Positions 26,268 through 37,073 of a stretch of DNA of 64,000 nt are shown piece after piece. A program made the translations under genes and the position numbers. Within the stretch, counting starts at the first letter, position 1. Each line of letters opens with the position of its first letter. Source of the DNA: Desulfovibrio ferrophilus (GTDB lineage Bacteria; Desulfobacterota; Desulfovibrionia; Desulfovibrionales; Desulfovibrionaceae); NCBI RefSeq assembly GCF_003966735.1, contig NZ_AP017378.1:2810905-2874904 (forward strand). Direction: 5' to 3'. Below the pieces are notes generated by a model, which ran no database searches, was not told the DNA's origin, and was given only the letters and a program-made list of their open reading frames with translations.

Positions 26268-28982
26268 CTACTCCGGGTGAAGCAGCAGCTTGAACTTGTA
26301 GAGATCGTCGTCGTAGTTCTTCTTGACCTCAAAGCCCAACTTCTCGGAGAGCACGGACATACCCTTGTTCTCCAACAGCGCCTCGCCGATCATGTATTTG
26401 GTCTTGCGGGTCTTGGCGTAGCTGATCAATTTTCTCATGAGGATGCCGCCCAGGCCGCGGCGTTTGTAGTCCGAGCGGACCACAATGGCGAATTCGATGT
26501 CCGAGTTATCGGGCTTGGTCATGCCGCGCACCACACCAAGGGTCTCGTACTCGCCCGAGCCTTCGCTGGTCTCGGCAGTGGCGATGAAGGCCATTTCGCG
26601 GTCGTAGTCGATCTGCGTCAGACGAATCATCTCGGAGCGCGGCAACTCGCGAATCAGCCCGAAGAAACGGTAGCGGATATCATCCACGGACAGCTTGGAC
26701 AGAAACTCCCAATGCGCTGGTTCATCCTCGGGCCGGATGGGTCGCAAGATGACCTTGCGGTCGTCCTTCAAAACCACGGATTCTTCCAACTCACGCGGAT
26801 AGGGCCGAATGGCGAGGCGTGCGCCGGGGTCGCCCTTGTATGGGGCCACGCGAATTTCGGCGTCCAGGGCCAGCAGCCCCTGCCCATCCGCAAAGAGCGG
26901 GTTGATCTCCAGCGACTGGATCTCCGGGATATCCACAATGAGCTGCGAGACCTTGACCAAGGTCAGGCAGAGGATATTGATGTCTGCCGGTGGGCTGCCC
27001 TTACCACCGCGCAACAGGCGAGAGATGGCGGTGCGAGAGATGAGTTCCTTGGCAAGGCTCATGTTCAGGGGAGGAAGCGACACGGCGTGGTCACCGATGA
27101 TATCGGTCTCGGCGCCGCCCTGCCCGAAGTGGATGTACGGACCAAAGACCGGGTCCATGCCCGCCTTGATGAACAGCTCACGGGCTCGCGGCCTGCGGCC
27201 CATACGCTGCACCACATAGCCTGCCACGCGGCAGTCCGGATGCGCGGTGGTCACGCGGTCCACCACGGCCTGAGCGGCCTCGGCCACGGCATCGGCGGTT
27301 TCAAGGTCCAGCACCACACCGCCAGCCAGTGATTTGCAGAAATTGTCGGGCGAAAGCACCTTCAGCGCCACGGGATAGCCCATCTCCTCGGCGGCGGTCA
27401 CGGCGGCTTCGGCATTGCCGGACAAGCGCGTCTCCACCACCGGAATGTCATAGGAATCCAGCACATCCATGGCCTCGGGCACGGAAAGCAACTCGTGCCC
27501 GTTCTCCAAGGCGCTTTCCACCACCATGCGCGCGGTGGCAGTATCGGGCATGAATTCCGAGGGCAACGAGGCCGGGGTCTCCATCAGCATTTCCTGGTTC
27601 CGGCGATAGTTGACCAGGTTCAGGAAGGCGCGCACGGCCTTGTCCGGGGTCCAGTAGGTGGAGATGCCAGCCTCGGACAGGATATCGCGGGCCTGCTGGG
27701 CGTTGTCGCCCCCCATCCAACTGGTGAGCACAGGACGCTTGGCCCGGCGCGAGGCCTTGGCCACGGCATGGGCGACCTCCTGACCATCCACCAGCGGCGA
27801 GGGCACGCGCAGCACCAGCACCGCGTCCACACCCTTGGCCTTCAACAGAATCTTCAGGGCCTCGGCGTAACGCTCGGGCGGGGCATGTGCCGTGATATTG
27901 ACGGGGTTCTCGGCATCCAGAAAATGCTTGGCCGGGCCACCGGACTCCACTTCCAGCAGTTCCAGAAGCTGGGTGCGGGTTTCCTCTTCCAGCACGGCCA
28001 TCTTGCCGCCGCCCTCGATGATCATGTCCTGCACGAGGATGCCGGGGCTTTTGCCATTGGCGAGGATCGCCAGCCGCTCGCCCTTCATGGGCTTGGTGCG
28101 GACAATGGTCTCCACGCTGTCGAACAGGGAATCGATGTCCGGCACGCGCAACATGCCTGAACGGCGGAAGGCGGCCTCGTAGACGGCGTCCCAGCCCTGC
28201 TGGCCGCCACGGTAGCGGGCGATGAGGCGCGAGGCCTCGGGCGTGCGCCCGGCCTTGATGACCAAGAGCGGCTTGTTGCGGGCCGTGGCCCGTGCGGCGG
28301 AAAGGAAGGCGCGGGCGTTGCGGATTTCCTCCACATACAGCAGCACTGCGCGGGTGCCGGGGTCGGAGTTCAGGAAATCCAGCAACTCGCCAAAGCCGAA
28401 GTCCAGCTTCTTGCCCAGAGAAATGAAATGCGAGAACCCGATGCCCCGGTTCTTGGCCCAGTCCAGGACCGTGGTGAACAGGGAGTCGGATTCCGTGATG
28501 AAGGCCACACGCCCAGACGTGATATCTGTATGCCCGAGGCTGGCGTTGATGCCCACGGAGGGGGACAGGAACCCGATGGAATCCGGCCCCAGAAAGCGGA
28601 GGTCCGTTTGCCGGGCGGCACCGAGAATGGCGTTCTCCAGCATGGTGCAGACGTCCGGGGGCAGGTCCTCGAACCCGTTGCCCAGGATCACGGCACCGGA
28701 CACACCGCGCCGCCCCAGCTGCAACACGTAGTCGGGCACGGTCTCGGGGGCCGAGCAGATGATGGCCAGATCAGGGGTCAGGGGCAACGTGTCGATCTCG
28801 CGATAGACGGGGAGTCCATAGACCTGCGACAGGGTGTCGTGCACGGGGATGATGGGGCCGATGAACTTGCTGGCAAGCAGGTTCTTCATGATCACGGCGC
28901 CGGGGTGACCCTGCTCCTCCGTTGCGCCGATAACGGCCACGGAGTTGGGCTTGAACATTGTGGAGAGATTCGTGAGATTCAT
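26268..28982 (-). CDS. Pat-like protein: acyl-CoA synthetase (ADP-forming)-type domains fused to GNAT acetyltransferase
   Basis: The 904-residue protein has a CoA-binding Rossmann domain (SVAVIGATEEQGHPGA near 14), succinyl-CoA-ligase-like domains to about 460, an ATP-grasp domain at about 485-710 and a C-terminal GNAT domain at about 740-900 (FAIVVRSDYKRRGLGGILM near 840). This is the layout of Salmonella Pat/E. coli PatZ, which acetylate and inactivate acetyl-CoA synthetase. In true ADP-forming synthetases the segment SHTGSLAG carries the phosphohistidine; here the aligned stretch is RYRGGQQG with Tyr at residue 257, so synthetase activity is probably lost. It is divergent from acs, which fits a regulator of Acs. 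The start is the first ATG of the open frame and is uncertain by a few codons. Confidence 0.88.
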   Translation of the reverse strand: MNLTNLSTMFKPNSVAVIGATEEQGHPGAVIMKNLLASKFIGPIIPVHDTLSQVYGLPVYREIDTLPLTPDLAIICSAPETVPDYVLQLGRRGVSGAVILGNGFEDLPPDVCTMLENAILGAARQTDLRFLGPDSIGFLSPSVGINASLGHTDITSGRVAFITESDSLFTTVLDWAKNRGIGFSHFISLGKKLDFGFGELLDFLNSDPGTRAVLLYVEEIRNARAFLSAARATARNKPLLVIKAGRTPEASRLIARYRGGQQGWDAVYEAAFRRSGMLRVPDIDSLFDSVETIVRTKPMKGERLAILANGKSPGILVQDMIIEGGGKMAVLEEETRTQLLELLEVESGGPAKHFLDAENPVNITAHAPPERYAEALKILLKAKGVDAVLVLRVPSPLVDGQEVAHAVAKASRRAKRPVLTSWMGGDNAQQARDILSEAGISTYWTPDKAVRAFLNLVNYRRNQEMLMETPASLPSEFMPDTATARMVVESALENGHELLSVPEAMDVLDSYDIPVVETRLSGNAEAAVTAAEEMGYPVALKVLSPDNFCKSLAGGVVLDLETADAVAEAAQAVVDRVTTAHPDCRVAGYVVQRMGRRPRARELFIKAGMDPVFGPYIHFGQGGAETDIIGDHAVSLPPLNMSLAKELISRTAISRLLRGGKGSPPADINILCLTLVKVSQLIVDIPEIQSLEINPLFADGQGLLALDAEIRVAPYKGDPGARLAIRPYPRELEESVVLKDDRKVILRPIRPEDEPAHWEFLSKLSVDDIRYRFFGLIRELPRSEMIRLTQIDYDREMAFIATAETSEGSGEYETLGVVRGMTKPDNSDIEFAIVVRSDYKRRGLGGILMRKLISYAKTRKTKYMIGEALLENKGMSVLSEKLGFEVKKNYDDDLYKFKLLLHPE

Positions 28983-29324
28983 TCGGGCGTCGGCCTCGCA
29001 GGGTTCCGGTGGAGTTCCGGGACCTTTTAGTCACTGTTCTGGCATCTCTCGGGCGGCTCACTGCCCGATTTCGACCGTTCGCCGCATGCGTATAGTCGCG
29101 CAATCAAGCACGCGTCCGTTCATACCACCATTTCATGCCGTTTACCAAAAAATTCTGCCCTTCGATTTTCCAACCCCTTATAAAACGTGTACTCTTTGAG
29201 GCGAAGCAATCCCCCGGCCAAAGCCGGAGACCGCCACCGGCCACGCCGCCCGCCCAGAACAGGCCCGCGGCGCATCTTATTCAACGATGCCGATATTTTA
29301 ACGACCAAAATAAGGGAGATCCGA
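28983..29324. other. Divergent intergenic region between the Pat-like gene and acs
   Basis: These 342 bases must carry both promoters. Visible are two small hairpins (TCGGGC/GCCCGA near 29048-29069 and CCGGC/GCCGG at 29214-29227) and a TATAAA at about 29177, without a good -35. No gene and no sigma-54 site are seen. Confidence 0.5.
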
Positions 29325-31310
<1,986 letters not shown>

Positions 31311-31338
31311 CTCCCGCCTTTTGCACACCGCACAACCG

Positions 31339-31370
31339 AAGAGGCCGGAAGCAGATGCTTCCGGCCTCTT
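31339..31370 (+). terminator. Terminator after acs
   Basis: AAGAGGCCGGAAGC (31339-31352) pairs perfectly over 14 bases with GCTTCCGGCCTCTT (31357-31370) around an AGAT loop. The T-run is short, and the AAGAG arm makes it usable in both directions. Confidence 0.8.
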
Positions 31371-31436
31371 TGCAAATGACCTTAAGCCTTTAATAAATAT
31401 CAGCTTGTTACAAGTGCTATATGCTTGACGTGTCGT

Positions 31437-32615
31437 TCAGTTCTTTTTGAACTCAAGAAGTTGTACAGAAGATCCCCTTCCCCCTACAACAAGAAAGCGT
31501 CCATCTGATGAAAAACTGTTCATATTGAAAAATTCTTTCGAATTTAGATTATATACAATTCGATGTTCATTCATATTGTATATAAACACAACAGCTTTCT
31601 TCTTCCACATACTGTATGTTCCTGAGACAACGGAAACAAGCTGTCCATCTGGGGACATGTCTAAATCAACCACAACGTTGTCCAGCATGAAACGGTCCTT
31701 CTCAGTGCCATTATTTGCATCAAGCAAGCGAACAACCCCATTTTGTATGAGTGCACCTGCCGCAGTGCCAATAGCCAATACCTTGCTGTTAGGCGAAAAA
31801 ACTACATCAACGATGCCTTCATCACTTTCCCATTGAAATAATTCCTTGCCACTTGCCGTATCGAAAAGATGAAGTCGAGTTTCGTAGGCAATTCCTCCGG
31901 GATCGGTGGTTGAAACTAAAAGTTTTTCGCCATTAGGAGAGAAGAGGAGCTGAGTGATTGTCCCTTCGATTGAAAACTCACGATCAATTGTCTTTGTAGA
32001 AAGATCATATTGATACACCGTGTGCTGCAGCGAAGATTCTGATTTGCGGACTCCTGCTGCAAAATATCGTTCATCTGGTGAAAAATGGAATTGTCCAAAC
32101 TGCCAGCCGCCGCCAGGAAAGTGATGTTCTGTTTTTCCTATGTTAAGATTTATAAGAGATGTTCCGTTTCCGTTTGCTGCAGCAAGGAAGTCACCATTTA
32201 GAGATATCTTGATTTTCTTTGGAGTCGCTCCCCCCTTGAGCACTTCACGTCGTTTACCGGTTGCAGTGTCGAAAATCTGGATCAATCCACCGGACTGTCC
32301 CAATGCAAGCGTGTTTGACTTTGCAGAGAAGGCATACGACGTGTTGTCTTTGGAAAACTCGACACTGCCAGATTGGTTGAAATCAAGAATGCTCACATGA
32401 GTAGGACTACCAGCAAGAAGTGTACATCCTTCCCCGAAAAAGCGGACAGTCTTCGGGGCCGAAATAAGCTCTAGCGTGTATACTTTCAAATCGAGTTCCT
32501 GCTGAACGGACACTGAGTCTGCGCTATTCACAGATTGCGAGGCGTTTTTAGGCACACAACCGAAACACGCTGACAATATAAACAAGCACCACGTTAGTTT
32601 GACTAGATTAATCAT
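31437..32615 (-). CDS. Predicted lipoprotein with WD40/YVTN-like beta-propeller repeats
   Basis: The 392-residue product begins with a lipoprotein signal peptide (MINLVKLTWCLFILSAC; Cys17 after LSA is the likely lipidated residue, Cys20 an alternative). It continues as repeated 40-45-residue blades: SLNGDFLAAANGNGTSLI, FSPDERYFAAGV, FSPNGEKLLVST, FSPNSKVLAIGT, MSPDGQLVSVV and FSSDGRFLVVGG. Such propellers bind proteins or ligands in the periplasm; no specific function can be assigned. Base composition is lower in GC than in flanking genes, suggesting transfer. A good promoter lies at 32665-32693. It is monocistronic and convergent with acs across a terminator. Confidence 0.8.
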   Translation of the reverse strand: MINLVKLTWCLFILSACFGCVPKNASQSVNSADSVSVQQELDLKVYTLELISAPKTVRFFGEGCTLLAGSPTHVSILDFNQSGSVEFSKDNTSYAFSAKSNTLALGQSGGLIQIFDTATGKRREVLKGGATPKKIKISLNGDFLAAANGNGTSLINLNIGKTEHHFPGGGWQFGQFHFSPDERYFAAGVRKSESSLQHTVYQYDLSTKTIDREFSIEGTITQLLFSPNGEKLLVSTTDPGGIAYETRLHLFDTASGKELFQWESDEGIVDVVFSPNSKVLAIGTAAGALIQNGVVRLLDANNGTEKDRFMLDNVVVDLDMSPDGQLVSVVSGTYSMWKKKAVVFIYNMNEHRIVYNLNSKEFFNMNSFSSDGRFLVVGGRGSSVQLLEFKKN

Positions 32616-33186
32616 ATCAATCCCACATGCTATTCAGGTTATTTGTCACTTTAACTCAAATTCAATTATTTGCCATATATACAAGCAAGTCAACTACATA
32701 GAGTACTCAACCGTATTTAACTGAGCCTTTGGGCGATTCCTGCAGCATTCGGTTTCAGCCTCTTCGGGGTTGTCGCAAACGATTCGCTCCAGCAAAGTGA
32801 AAGTAGGAATCTACAAATAAAGAAAACTACAATGGCTTCATGAATTTGCCTTTTAGCACCTTGTTGACCCCACCGTAGACAACCGGCTCAGATCGGCCTC
32901 TTTGCATTGGATGAACTCAAAAACTATGGAAATCGCCAGCCCAAGCATACTTATCAAAGCTTTTCGCCTGCGGCGTGCCCAAAGGGACCGAGGAGACTGC
33001 ACGCCCACCCGTGGCTGGATAGCGAATGCCCCCCAGAGTTCCATCGCTGCTCTCTTGATTTCTGAGCGCCAGCCCCCCACTTCGCTCAGCGCGAAGCAAG
33101 AACTCAAGGCCTTGGAACCCCATCACCCCCGCAGATCGGTCTATGCACCCAATAAGCATGCAAAAAGAGCGTTCTCTGGCTCTGCC
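32616..33186. other. Long intergenic region between the lipoprotein and AlgJ-like genes
   Basis: These 571 bases hold the lipoprotein promoter (32665-32693) and a GGTTTCAGCCTCTTCGGGGT segment near 32750 that resembles one near 56540. The GC-rich part at 32880-33170 has open frames of 80-85 codons on both strands. None of those frames has a convincing ribosome-binding site or recognisable protein, so I leave them uncalled; a decayed gene is possible. Confidence 0.5.
32665..32693 (-). promoter_or_regulatory. Candidate sigma-70 promoter of the lipoprotein gene
   Basis: On the minus strand TTGACT is followed after exactly 17 bases by AATAAT, about 50 bases upstream of the start codon. Confidence 0.6.
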
Positions 33187-34353
33187 CTACTGAACGGCCA
33201 GGGCCTCCAGAAAAGGCTTGGGGTCGGGTGCGAAGCGGATCAGATTGCGTTCCACCAACTCCTCCACGATCAGGTCAGGCTGAACCGCTTTGATCAGTAG
33301 TTCCAAATCCTGCGGGGAGTCAGGCGACAGCTTGTCGCGATGCACCCCCACCCCTGTGGCGAACTGCTCGGCAATGCGATCGGTGAAGGTCGTGGCCATG
33401 ACAAAGGAATCCCCCACAATGGCGACCCGACCGGAGCGCCCGGCAGTGCTGAACAGACGCGCCGGATACGGCCCCCAGTCGCGCCCCAGATAGGTGCGAT
33501 CGCGGATGGCGACGGGGCTTGACCCCAAGGGGCTGAGCACTTCGTAGTCCTCAGTCAGCATGTATTGCAGCCCCAGCATCTTGGCCAGATCCAGACCGAT
33601 GCCCGACACGGACCTGCGCCTGAAGTCATCCAGCCCCGGCGGAGTCACGCCCGGCATGGCCGCCCGACGCAGCACGGCAGAGGCAGCCAGCGCCGCCCCG
33701 GTGTCGTTCCAGTGGGTGTCCGTCTTGTGATAGACCTGCCGCGTTGCAACCTGCTCCAGCAGCATGGATTTGAGGTCGATCCAGGGGATGTCACTCTGCC
33801 CGGTAAGCACGCCGTTCAGCTGATCCAAAGCCGAGACCGGTGCCGGGGCCAGGTCCTGGGGAATCTGGGACGAATAAATCGAGGGCTTGCTGGGGGCCAC
33901 CGTGAAGACGTAGCGCACCCCGCGCCGAGTCAGCCAGTCGCGCTTGGCCCGGAGCAAGGTTGCCCAGGCCTCCAAACGCTTGGCAGACAGGGGCGCATTC
34001 TTGCGGGCATAGGAAACCGACTGTCCCATGTAGAGCCAGTCATCGTCTCCGGACACGACCCAGCGCGACGGCTTGGGCGCCAGCACCCGCAACTGGATCA
34101 GGTTGTAGAGGCTGCTCAGCTCCTGCCGGAACCCAAAGTGATCGCTGATGAATTTTTCCATCCCGCGCGGCAGTTCGGCAAGCTCGGCCAGACCGGAGGG
34201 CACCTCCGGCAATGGGGCCAGATCGCGCTTCTCCTCCAGAGAGACCGTGGTGTTCCAATTCAGCACCAGCCCGCCAAAGGGCAGGAACAGGGCCGCCAGA
34301 AACAGCCCCACGCGCAATCGCTTTGCCAGTGATGATTGAATGTTGCTGCGCAT
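33187..34353 (-). CDS. AlgX/AlgJ-like SGNH-fold O-acetyltransferase component
   Basis: The 388-residue protein has one N-terminal membrane anchor (about residues 14-33) and a periplasmic SGNH-hydrolase-like domain of the AlgX/AlgJ family. The catalytic Asp-His pair is visible in HKTDTHWNDTGA near 207-217 and the Ser in VGDSFVMA near 320. DHFGFRQEL near 70 is also typical. With an MBOAT partner these proteins O-acetylate exopolysaccharide at the cell surface. The gene starts two bases after the stop of the upstream MBOAT gene, so the two are co-transcribed. The target polysaccharide is unknown because no glycosyltransferase lies nearby. Confidence 0.85.
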   Translation of the reverse strand: MRSNIQSSLAKRLRVGLFLAALFLPFGGLVLNWNTTVSLEEKRDLAPLPEVPSGLAELAELPRGMEKFISDHFGFRQELSSLYNLIQLRVLAPKPSRWVVSGDDDWLYMGQSVSYARKNAPLSAKRLEAWATLLRAKRDWLTRRGVRYVFTVAPSKPSIYSSQIPQDLAPAPVSALDQLNGVLTGQSDIPWIDLKSMLLEQVATRQVYHKTDTHWNDTGAALAASAVLRRAAMPGVTPPGLDDFRRRSVSGIGLDLAKMLGLQYMLTEDYEVLSPLGSSPVAIRDRTYLGRDWGPYPARLFSTAGRSGRVAIVGDSFVMATTFTDRIAEQFATGVGVHRDKLSPDSPQDLELLIKAVQPDLIVEELVERNLIRFAPDPKPFLEALAVQ

Positions 34354-34355
34354 GC

Positions 34356-35807
34356 CTAGAACCTGAAGTAGATAAAAGGATTGTACGTGGCGGAGGCCAC
34401 ATGCAGCAGCGACAGGAACAGAATGCTCATCAGGGCCAGGGTCTGGACCGTATCGAGGCCCCAGCTCGGGGGTGTGCGCAGTAGAGCCGGATAACGCCCG
34501 GAAAAGTTTTCACGCACCCAGGCCAGCACCAACGCCCACGGGATGGAGAGCAGCACCCCGGCATAGAGCATCAGTTTCTTTTCCATGGGCAGATACGTGC
34601 CTGCGGCCATGGTCTTGGCGGTGACCCCGCCCAACCCGGCCATGGCACCGATGTAGTCCAGGGCATCGGGCAAGGCCTCGACCCGGAAGAAGACCCAGGC
34701 CACCAGCACCACCACCAGCACATAGGCATGGCGCACGGGCCGCCAGCAGCGGTCCAACCAGAGGCCGAAGCGAGTCCGCTCCAGCACCAGGAACAGGCCG
34801 TGCAGCGCGCCCCAGATCACGAAGTTCCAGCTTGCGCCGTGCCACAGGCCGCAGAGCAGGAACACGACCCAGAGATTGAGCATGACACGCCAGGGAGCCA
34901 CCCGGCTGCCGCCCAGAGGGATGTAGAGATAATCACGGAACCACGAGGACAGCGAGATGTGCCAACGCCGCCAGAAGCCGCGAATGGAGGTGGCGATGTA
35001 GGGGTAGTTGAAGTTCTCCAGAAAATGGAACCCGAACATCCGGCCCAGGCCGATGGCCATGTCGGAATAGCCCGAGAAATCGAAATAGATCTGCAAGGCG
35101 TAACAGCCGATGCCCAGCCAGGCCACCGGAGCCGACAGTTCGGCGGGGGCCACGGCCATGATCTGATCCGCCACCTCGCCTAGGGTGTTGGCCAACAGCA
35201 TCTTCTTGCCCAGACCGATGATGAAGCGCTGCACCCCCTCGGAGAAGCCGTCCAGGGTCACCCGCCGCTGGCGAAGCTGCGCCGCCACGTCGTGATAGCG
35301 CACGATGGGTCCGGCAATGAGCTGTGGAAACAGGCTGATGTACAGGGCCAGATTCACGGGGTTGCGCTGAACCTCGACCTCGTTGCGATAGAGGTCGATG
35401 ACATAGGACATGGCCTGGAAGGTGAAGAACGAGATACCGATGGGCAGATGCAGTTGCAGGGCGGGCAACGGTTGCTGGCCGATCATGGCAAGCACGGTGT
35501 TGAGGTTTTCCACCACAAAACCGCCGTACTTGAACCAACCCAGCAGCCCGAGGTTGAAGACCACGGCCCCGCCAAGCACCAGTTTTTTGCCACGGGGGGT
35601 GGCGGCACGCGCCAGCAGCAACCCGGAGCCGTAGTTCACACCGATGGAGGCCAACATCACCAGGACGTAGAAGACCTCGCCCCAGGCATAGAAGCCCAAA
35701 CTTGAGACAAGCAGGAACAGATTCTTCAGCCGGACGGGCAGCAGGTAGTAGCCCAAGAGCACCAGGGGCAGAAAAAAGAAGAGAAAGGCTGACGAGGAAA
35801 AGACCAT
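34356..35807 (-). CDS. MBOAT-family O-acyltransferase (AlgI-like)
   Basis: The 483-residue polytopic membrane protein has about ten hydrophobic segments. It carries the MBOAT signature with the invariant His in LCGLWHGASWNFVIWG (His near residue 323) and the upstream GFWRRWHISLSSWFRDYLY near 270, both diagnostic of AlgI/DltB-type acyltransferases. It would pass acetyl groups from the cytoplasm across the membrane to the AlgJ-like partner encoded immediately downstream. Promoter elements must lie in the divergent region shared with mntP. Confidence 0.92.
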   Translation of the reverse strand: MVFSSSAFLFFFLPLVLLGYYLLPVRLKNLFLLVSSLGFYAWGEVFYVLVMLASIGVNYGSGLLLARAATPRGKKLVLGGAVVFNLGLLGWFKYGGFVVENLNTVLAMIGQQPLPALQLHLPIGISFFTFQAMSYVIDLYRNEVEVQRNPVNLALYISLFPQLIAGPIVRYHDVAAQLRQRRVTLDGFSEGVQRFIIGLGKKMLLANTLGEVADQIMAVAPAELSAPVAWLGIGCYALQIYFDFSGYSDMAIGLGRMFGFHFLENFNYPYIATSIRGFWRRWHISLSSWFRDYLYIPLGGSRVAPWRVMLNLWVVFLLCGLWHGASWNFVIWGALHGLFLVLERTRFGLWLDRCWRPVRHAYVLVVVLVAWVFFRVEALPDALDYIGAMAGLGGVTAKTMAAGTYLPMEKKLMLYAGVLLSIPWALVLAWVRENFSGRYPALLRTPPSWGLDTVQTLALMSILFLSLLHVASATYNPFIYFRF

Positions 35808-36137
35808 CGCTGAGTATCCGGCAATTGTTGATTATTGAGCCCGGCGAGCGGGCGACCGTCGCCAAGTGGCGCTGGCTGCTGCCCCGCATCGGGGCGCCGA
35901 AGATAGCAAAGCATGGCCGGGACCACAATCATGAGGTGAGGGTCTGCGGCGGTCCGAACGTCCAAAGAGTAATTCCGCGAATTACCGATTGCGCTCCTCA
36001 CTTCATCAGACGATACGCTGATCGCTCCACTGCCATATGCTTGATCATCCCTTTCAATCAAAGCAATGCTGAGAAAATGCTTGTGTATGCCAAGGACCGT
36101 ATGTAGCTCTGTCAAAATTCGAGTTAAGGAACAACAC
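35808..36137. other. Divergent intergenic region between the MBOAT gene and mntP
   Basis: These 330 bases contain a GC-rich hairpin (GCCCCG/CGGGGC near 35880-35895), the perfect inverted repeat at 35969-35985 and a weaker TTGAT/ATCAA repeat near 36042-36062. I find no clear gene, no clear promoter and no match to the yybP-ykoY manganese riboswitch that often precedes mntP. Confidence 0.5.
35969..35985. promoter_or_regulatory. Operator-like perfect inverted repeat
   Basis: GTAATTCCGCGAATTAC is a perfect dyad (six-base arms, five-base centre) midway between the MBOAT gene and mntP. Its regulator is unknown. Confidence 0.35.
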
Positions 36138-36707
36138 ATGGGAAATATAGCACTCATCACCATAGCCATCGCCCTTGCCATGGACGCCTTCGCTGTCGCG
36201 ATTGCAACCGGCATTACGCTCAAATCTGTCAGCCCACGCCAAACGTTCCGGCTGGCATGGCACTTCGGGCTGTTTCAGGCACTCATGCCCATACTCGGCT
36301 GGTTTCTGGGCGCTACGGTCCGCTCCTATATTGAGGCATATGACCACTGGATCGCTTTCGCCCTGCTTGCCTACATCGGATACAAGATGATCCGGGAAGC
36401 TTTTGAGGATGACGAAGACTCCCGAAAGGACCCGACCAAGGGCATGACCCTGATCGTTCTTTCCATCGCGACCAGCATTGACGCACTCGCGGTGGGGCTC
36501 AGCCTCTCCATGTTGGGAGTCTCCGTGTGGTGGCCGTCCCTGATCATTGGCATCGTCGCTCTACTCTTCACGACAGCTGGCCTTCATCTCGGCAAAACCG
36601 CCGCCAAGGCACAAAACATAGGCAAATACGCCGAGTTGCTCGGTGGCACTGTGCTCATCTGCATCGGCCTCAAAATCTTGTGGGATCATGGGGTCATCGC
36701 AGCATAG
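36138..36707 (+). CDS. mntP: Putative manganese efflux pump MntP
   Basis: The 189-residue protein has six hydrophobic segments arranged as two similar halves. The DUF204 signatures are AMDAFAVAIATG near residue 13 and SIDALAVGLSLS near 115, where the conserved Asp residues line the metal path. It exports Mn(II) across the inner membrane in other bacteria. The ATG at 36138 has TAAGGA upstream. An in-frame start 72 bases earlier gives a poor N-terminus. It is monocistronic and followed by a hairpin (36773-36806) that can act as terminator. Confidence 0.9.
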   Translation: MGNIALITIAIALAMDAFAVAIATGITLKSVSPRQTFRLAWHFGLFQALMPILGWFLGATVRSYIEAYDHWIAFALLAYIGYKMIREAFEDDEDSRKDPTKGMTLIVLSIATSIDALAVGLSLSMLGVSVWWPSLIIGIVALLFTTAGLHLGKTAAKAQNIGKYAELLGGTVLICIGLKILWDHGVIAA

Positions 36708-37071
36708 AGAAGAGGCATGCTCTCGTGCGCGATTTTCAGACCGCCACTAAGAGTACGAAAGCAAGGCGCAAAAAAGCCAGGATCGACTTACACCGAACCT
36801 GGCTTTCGTTTCTTGATGTTCCGGTCTCGTGGGCCGTTCATGAGGAGTCGGATGGTAAAAACAAGGGATGTTAAGACCGACGCCTATTCAGACATAGGCG
36901 AGGTTTTCAACATTCCCGCAGCGCCCCCTCTGGGGCAGCTCCCAGCCTGAGGACGTCGCAAAGGGTGCGAAAGCGAGGCGCGAGGGCTGGCCGGGGCCGA
37001 TGTGTATATGCCAATACATGAGGGTCCGGTCAGCACGAAGCAACACCGCAATCAGCCCCTCTGGGGCGTCC
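36708..37071. other. Intergenic region between convergent mntP and the ZIP transporter, with dispersed elements
   Basis: These 364 bases contain a partial element (36757-36810), an inverted repeat CGCCTAT/ATAGGCG near 36880-36900, a CCCC-TCT-GGGG hairpin near 36924, and a full element copy (36948-37073). No gene is seen. Confidence 0.6.
36757..36810 (+). repeat. Partial dispersed nested-stem element, doubling as mntP terminator
   Basis: AGCAAGGCGCAA resembles the 5' box of the family. The stem AAAGCCAGG (36773-36781) pairs with CCTGGCTTT (36798-36806) around GATCGACTTACACC, followed by CGTTTCTT. The outer arms and the 3' linker are missing. Confidence 0.5.
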
Positions 37072-37073
37072 TT
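36948..37073 (+). repeat. Dispersed nested-stem element, copy 6
   Basis: The outer arms are AGGACG (36950-36955) and CGTCCT (37067-37072). The 5' box is GCGAGGCGCGAG. The middle stem GCTGGCCGGGGCC pairs with GGGTCCGGTCAGC through some G-U pairs, and the inner stem is TGTAT/ATACA. The linkers GCCGATG, ATACATGAGGG and GAAGCAACACC fit the family. Its last base touches the stop codon of the ZIP gene. Confidence 0.75.

Noticed and set aside
32749-32774. TTTCAGCC-CTTCGGGGT segment shared with 56540-56565 as a second repeat family
   Set aside because: Only about 20 bases are shared by two copies with no flanking similarity; not enough to call.
32853-33159. Two minus-strand and one plus-strand open frames of 80-132 codons
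   Set aside because: They overlap one another, lack ribosome-binding sites and show no recognisable protein; kept only as a finding to check.
36020-36137. Manganese (yybP-ykoY) riboswitch before mntP
   Set aside because: The conserved loop sequences of that class are not present in the leader.
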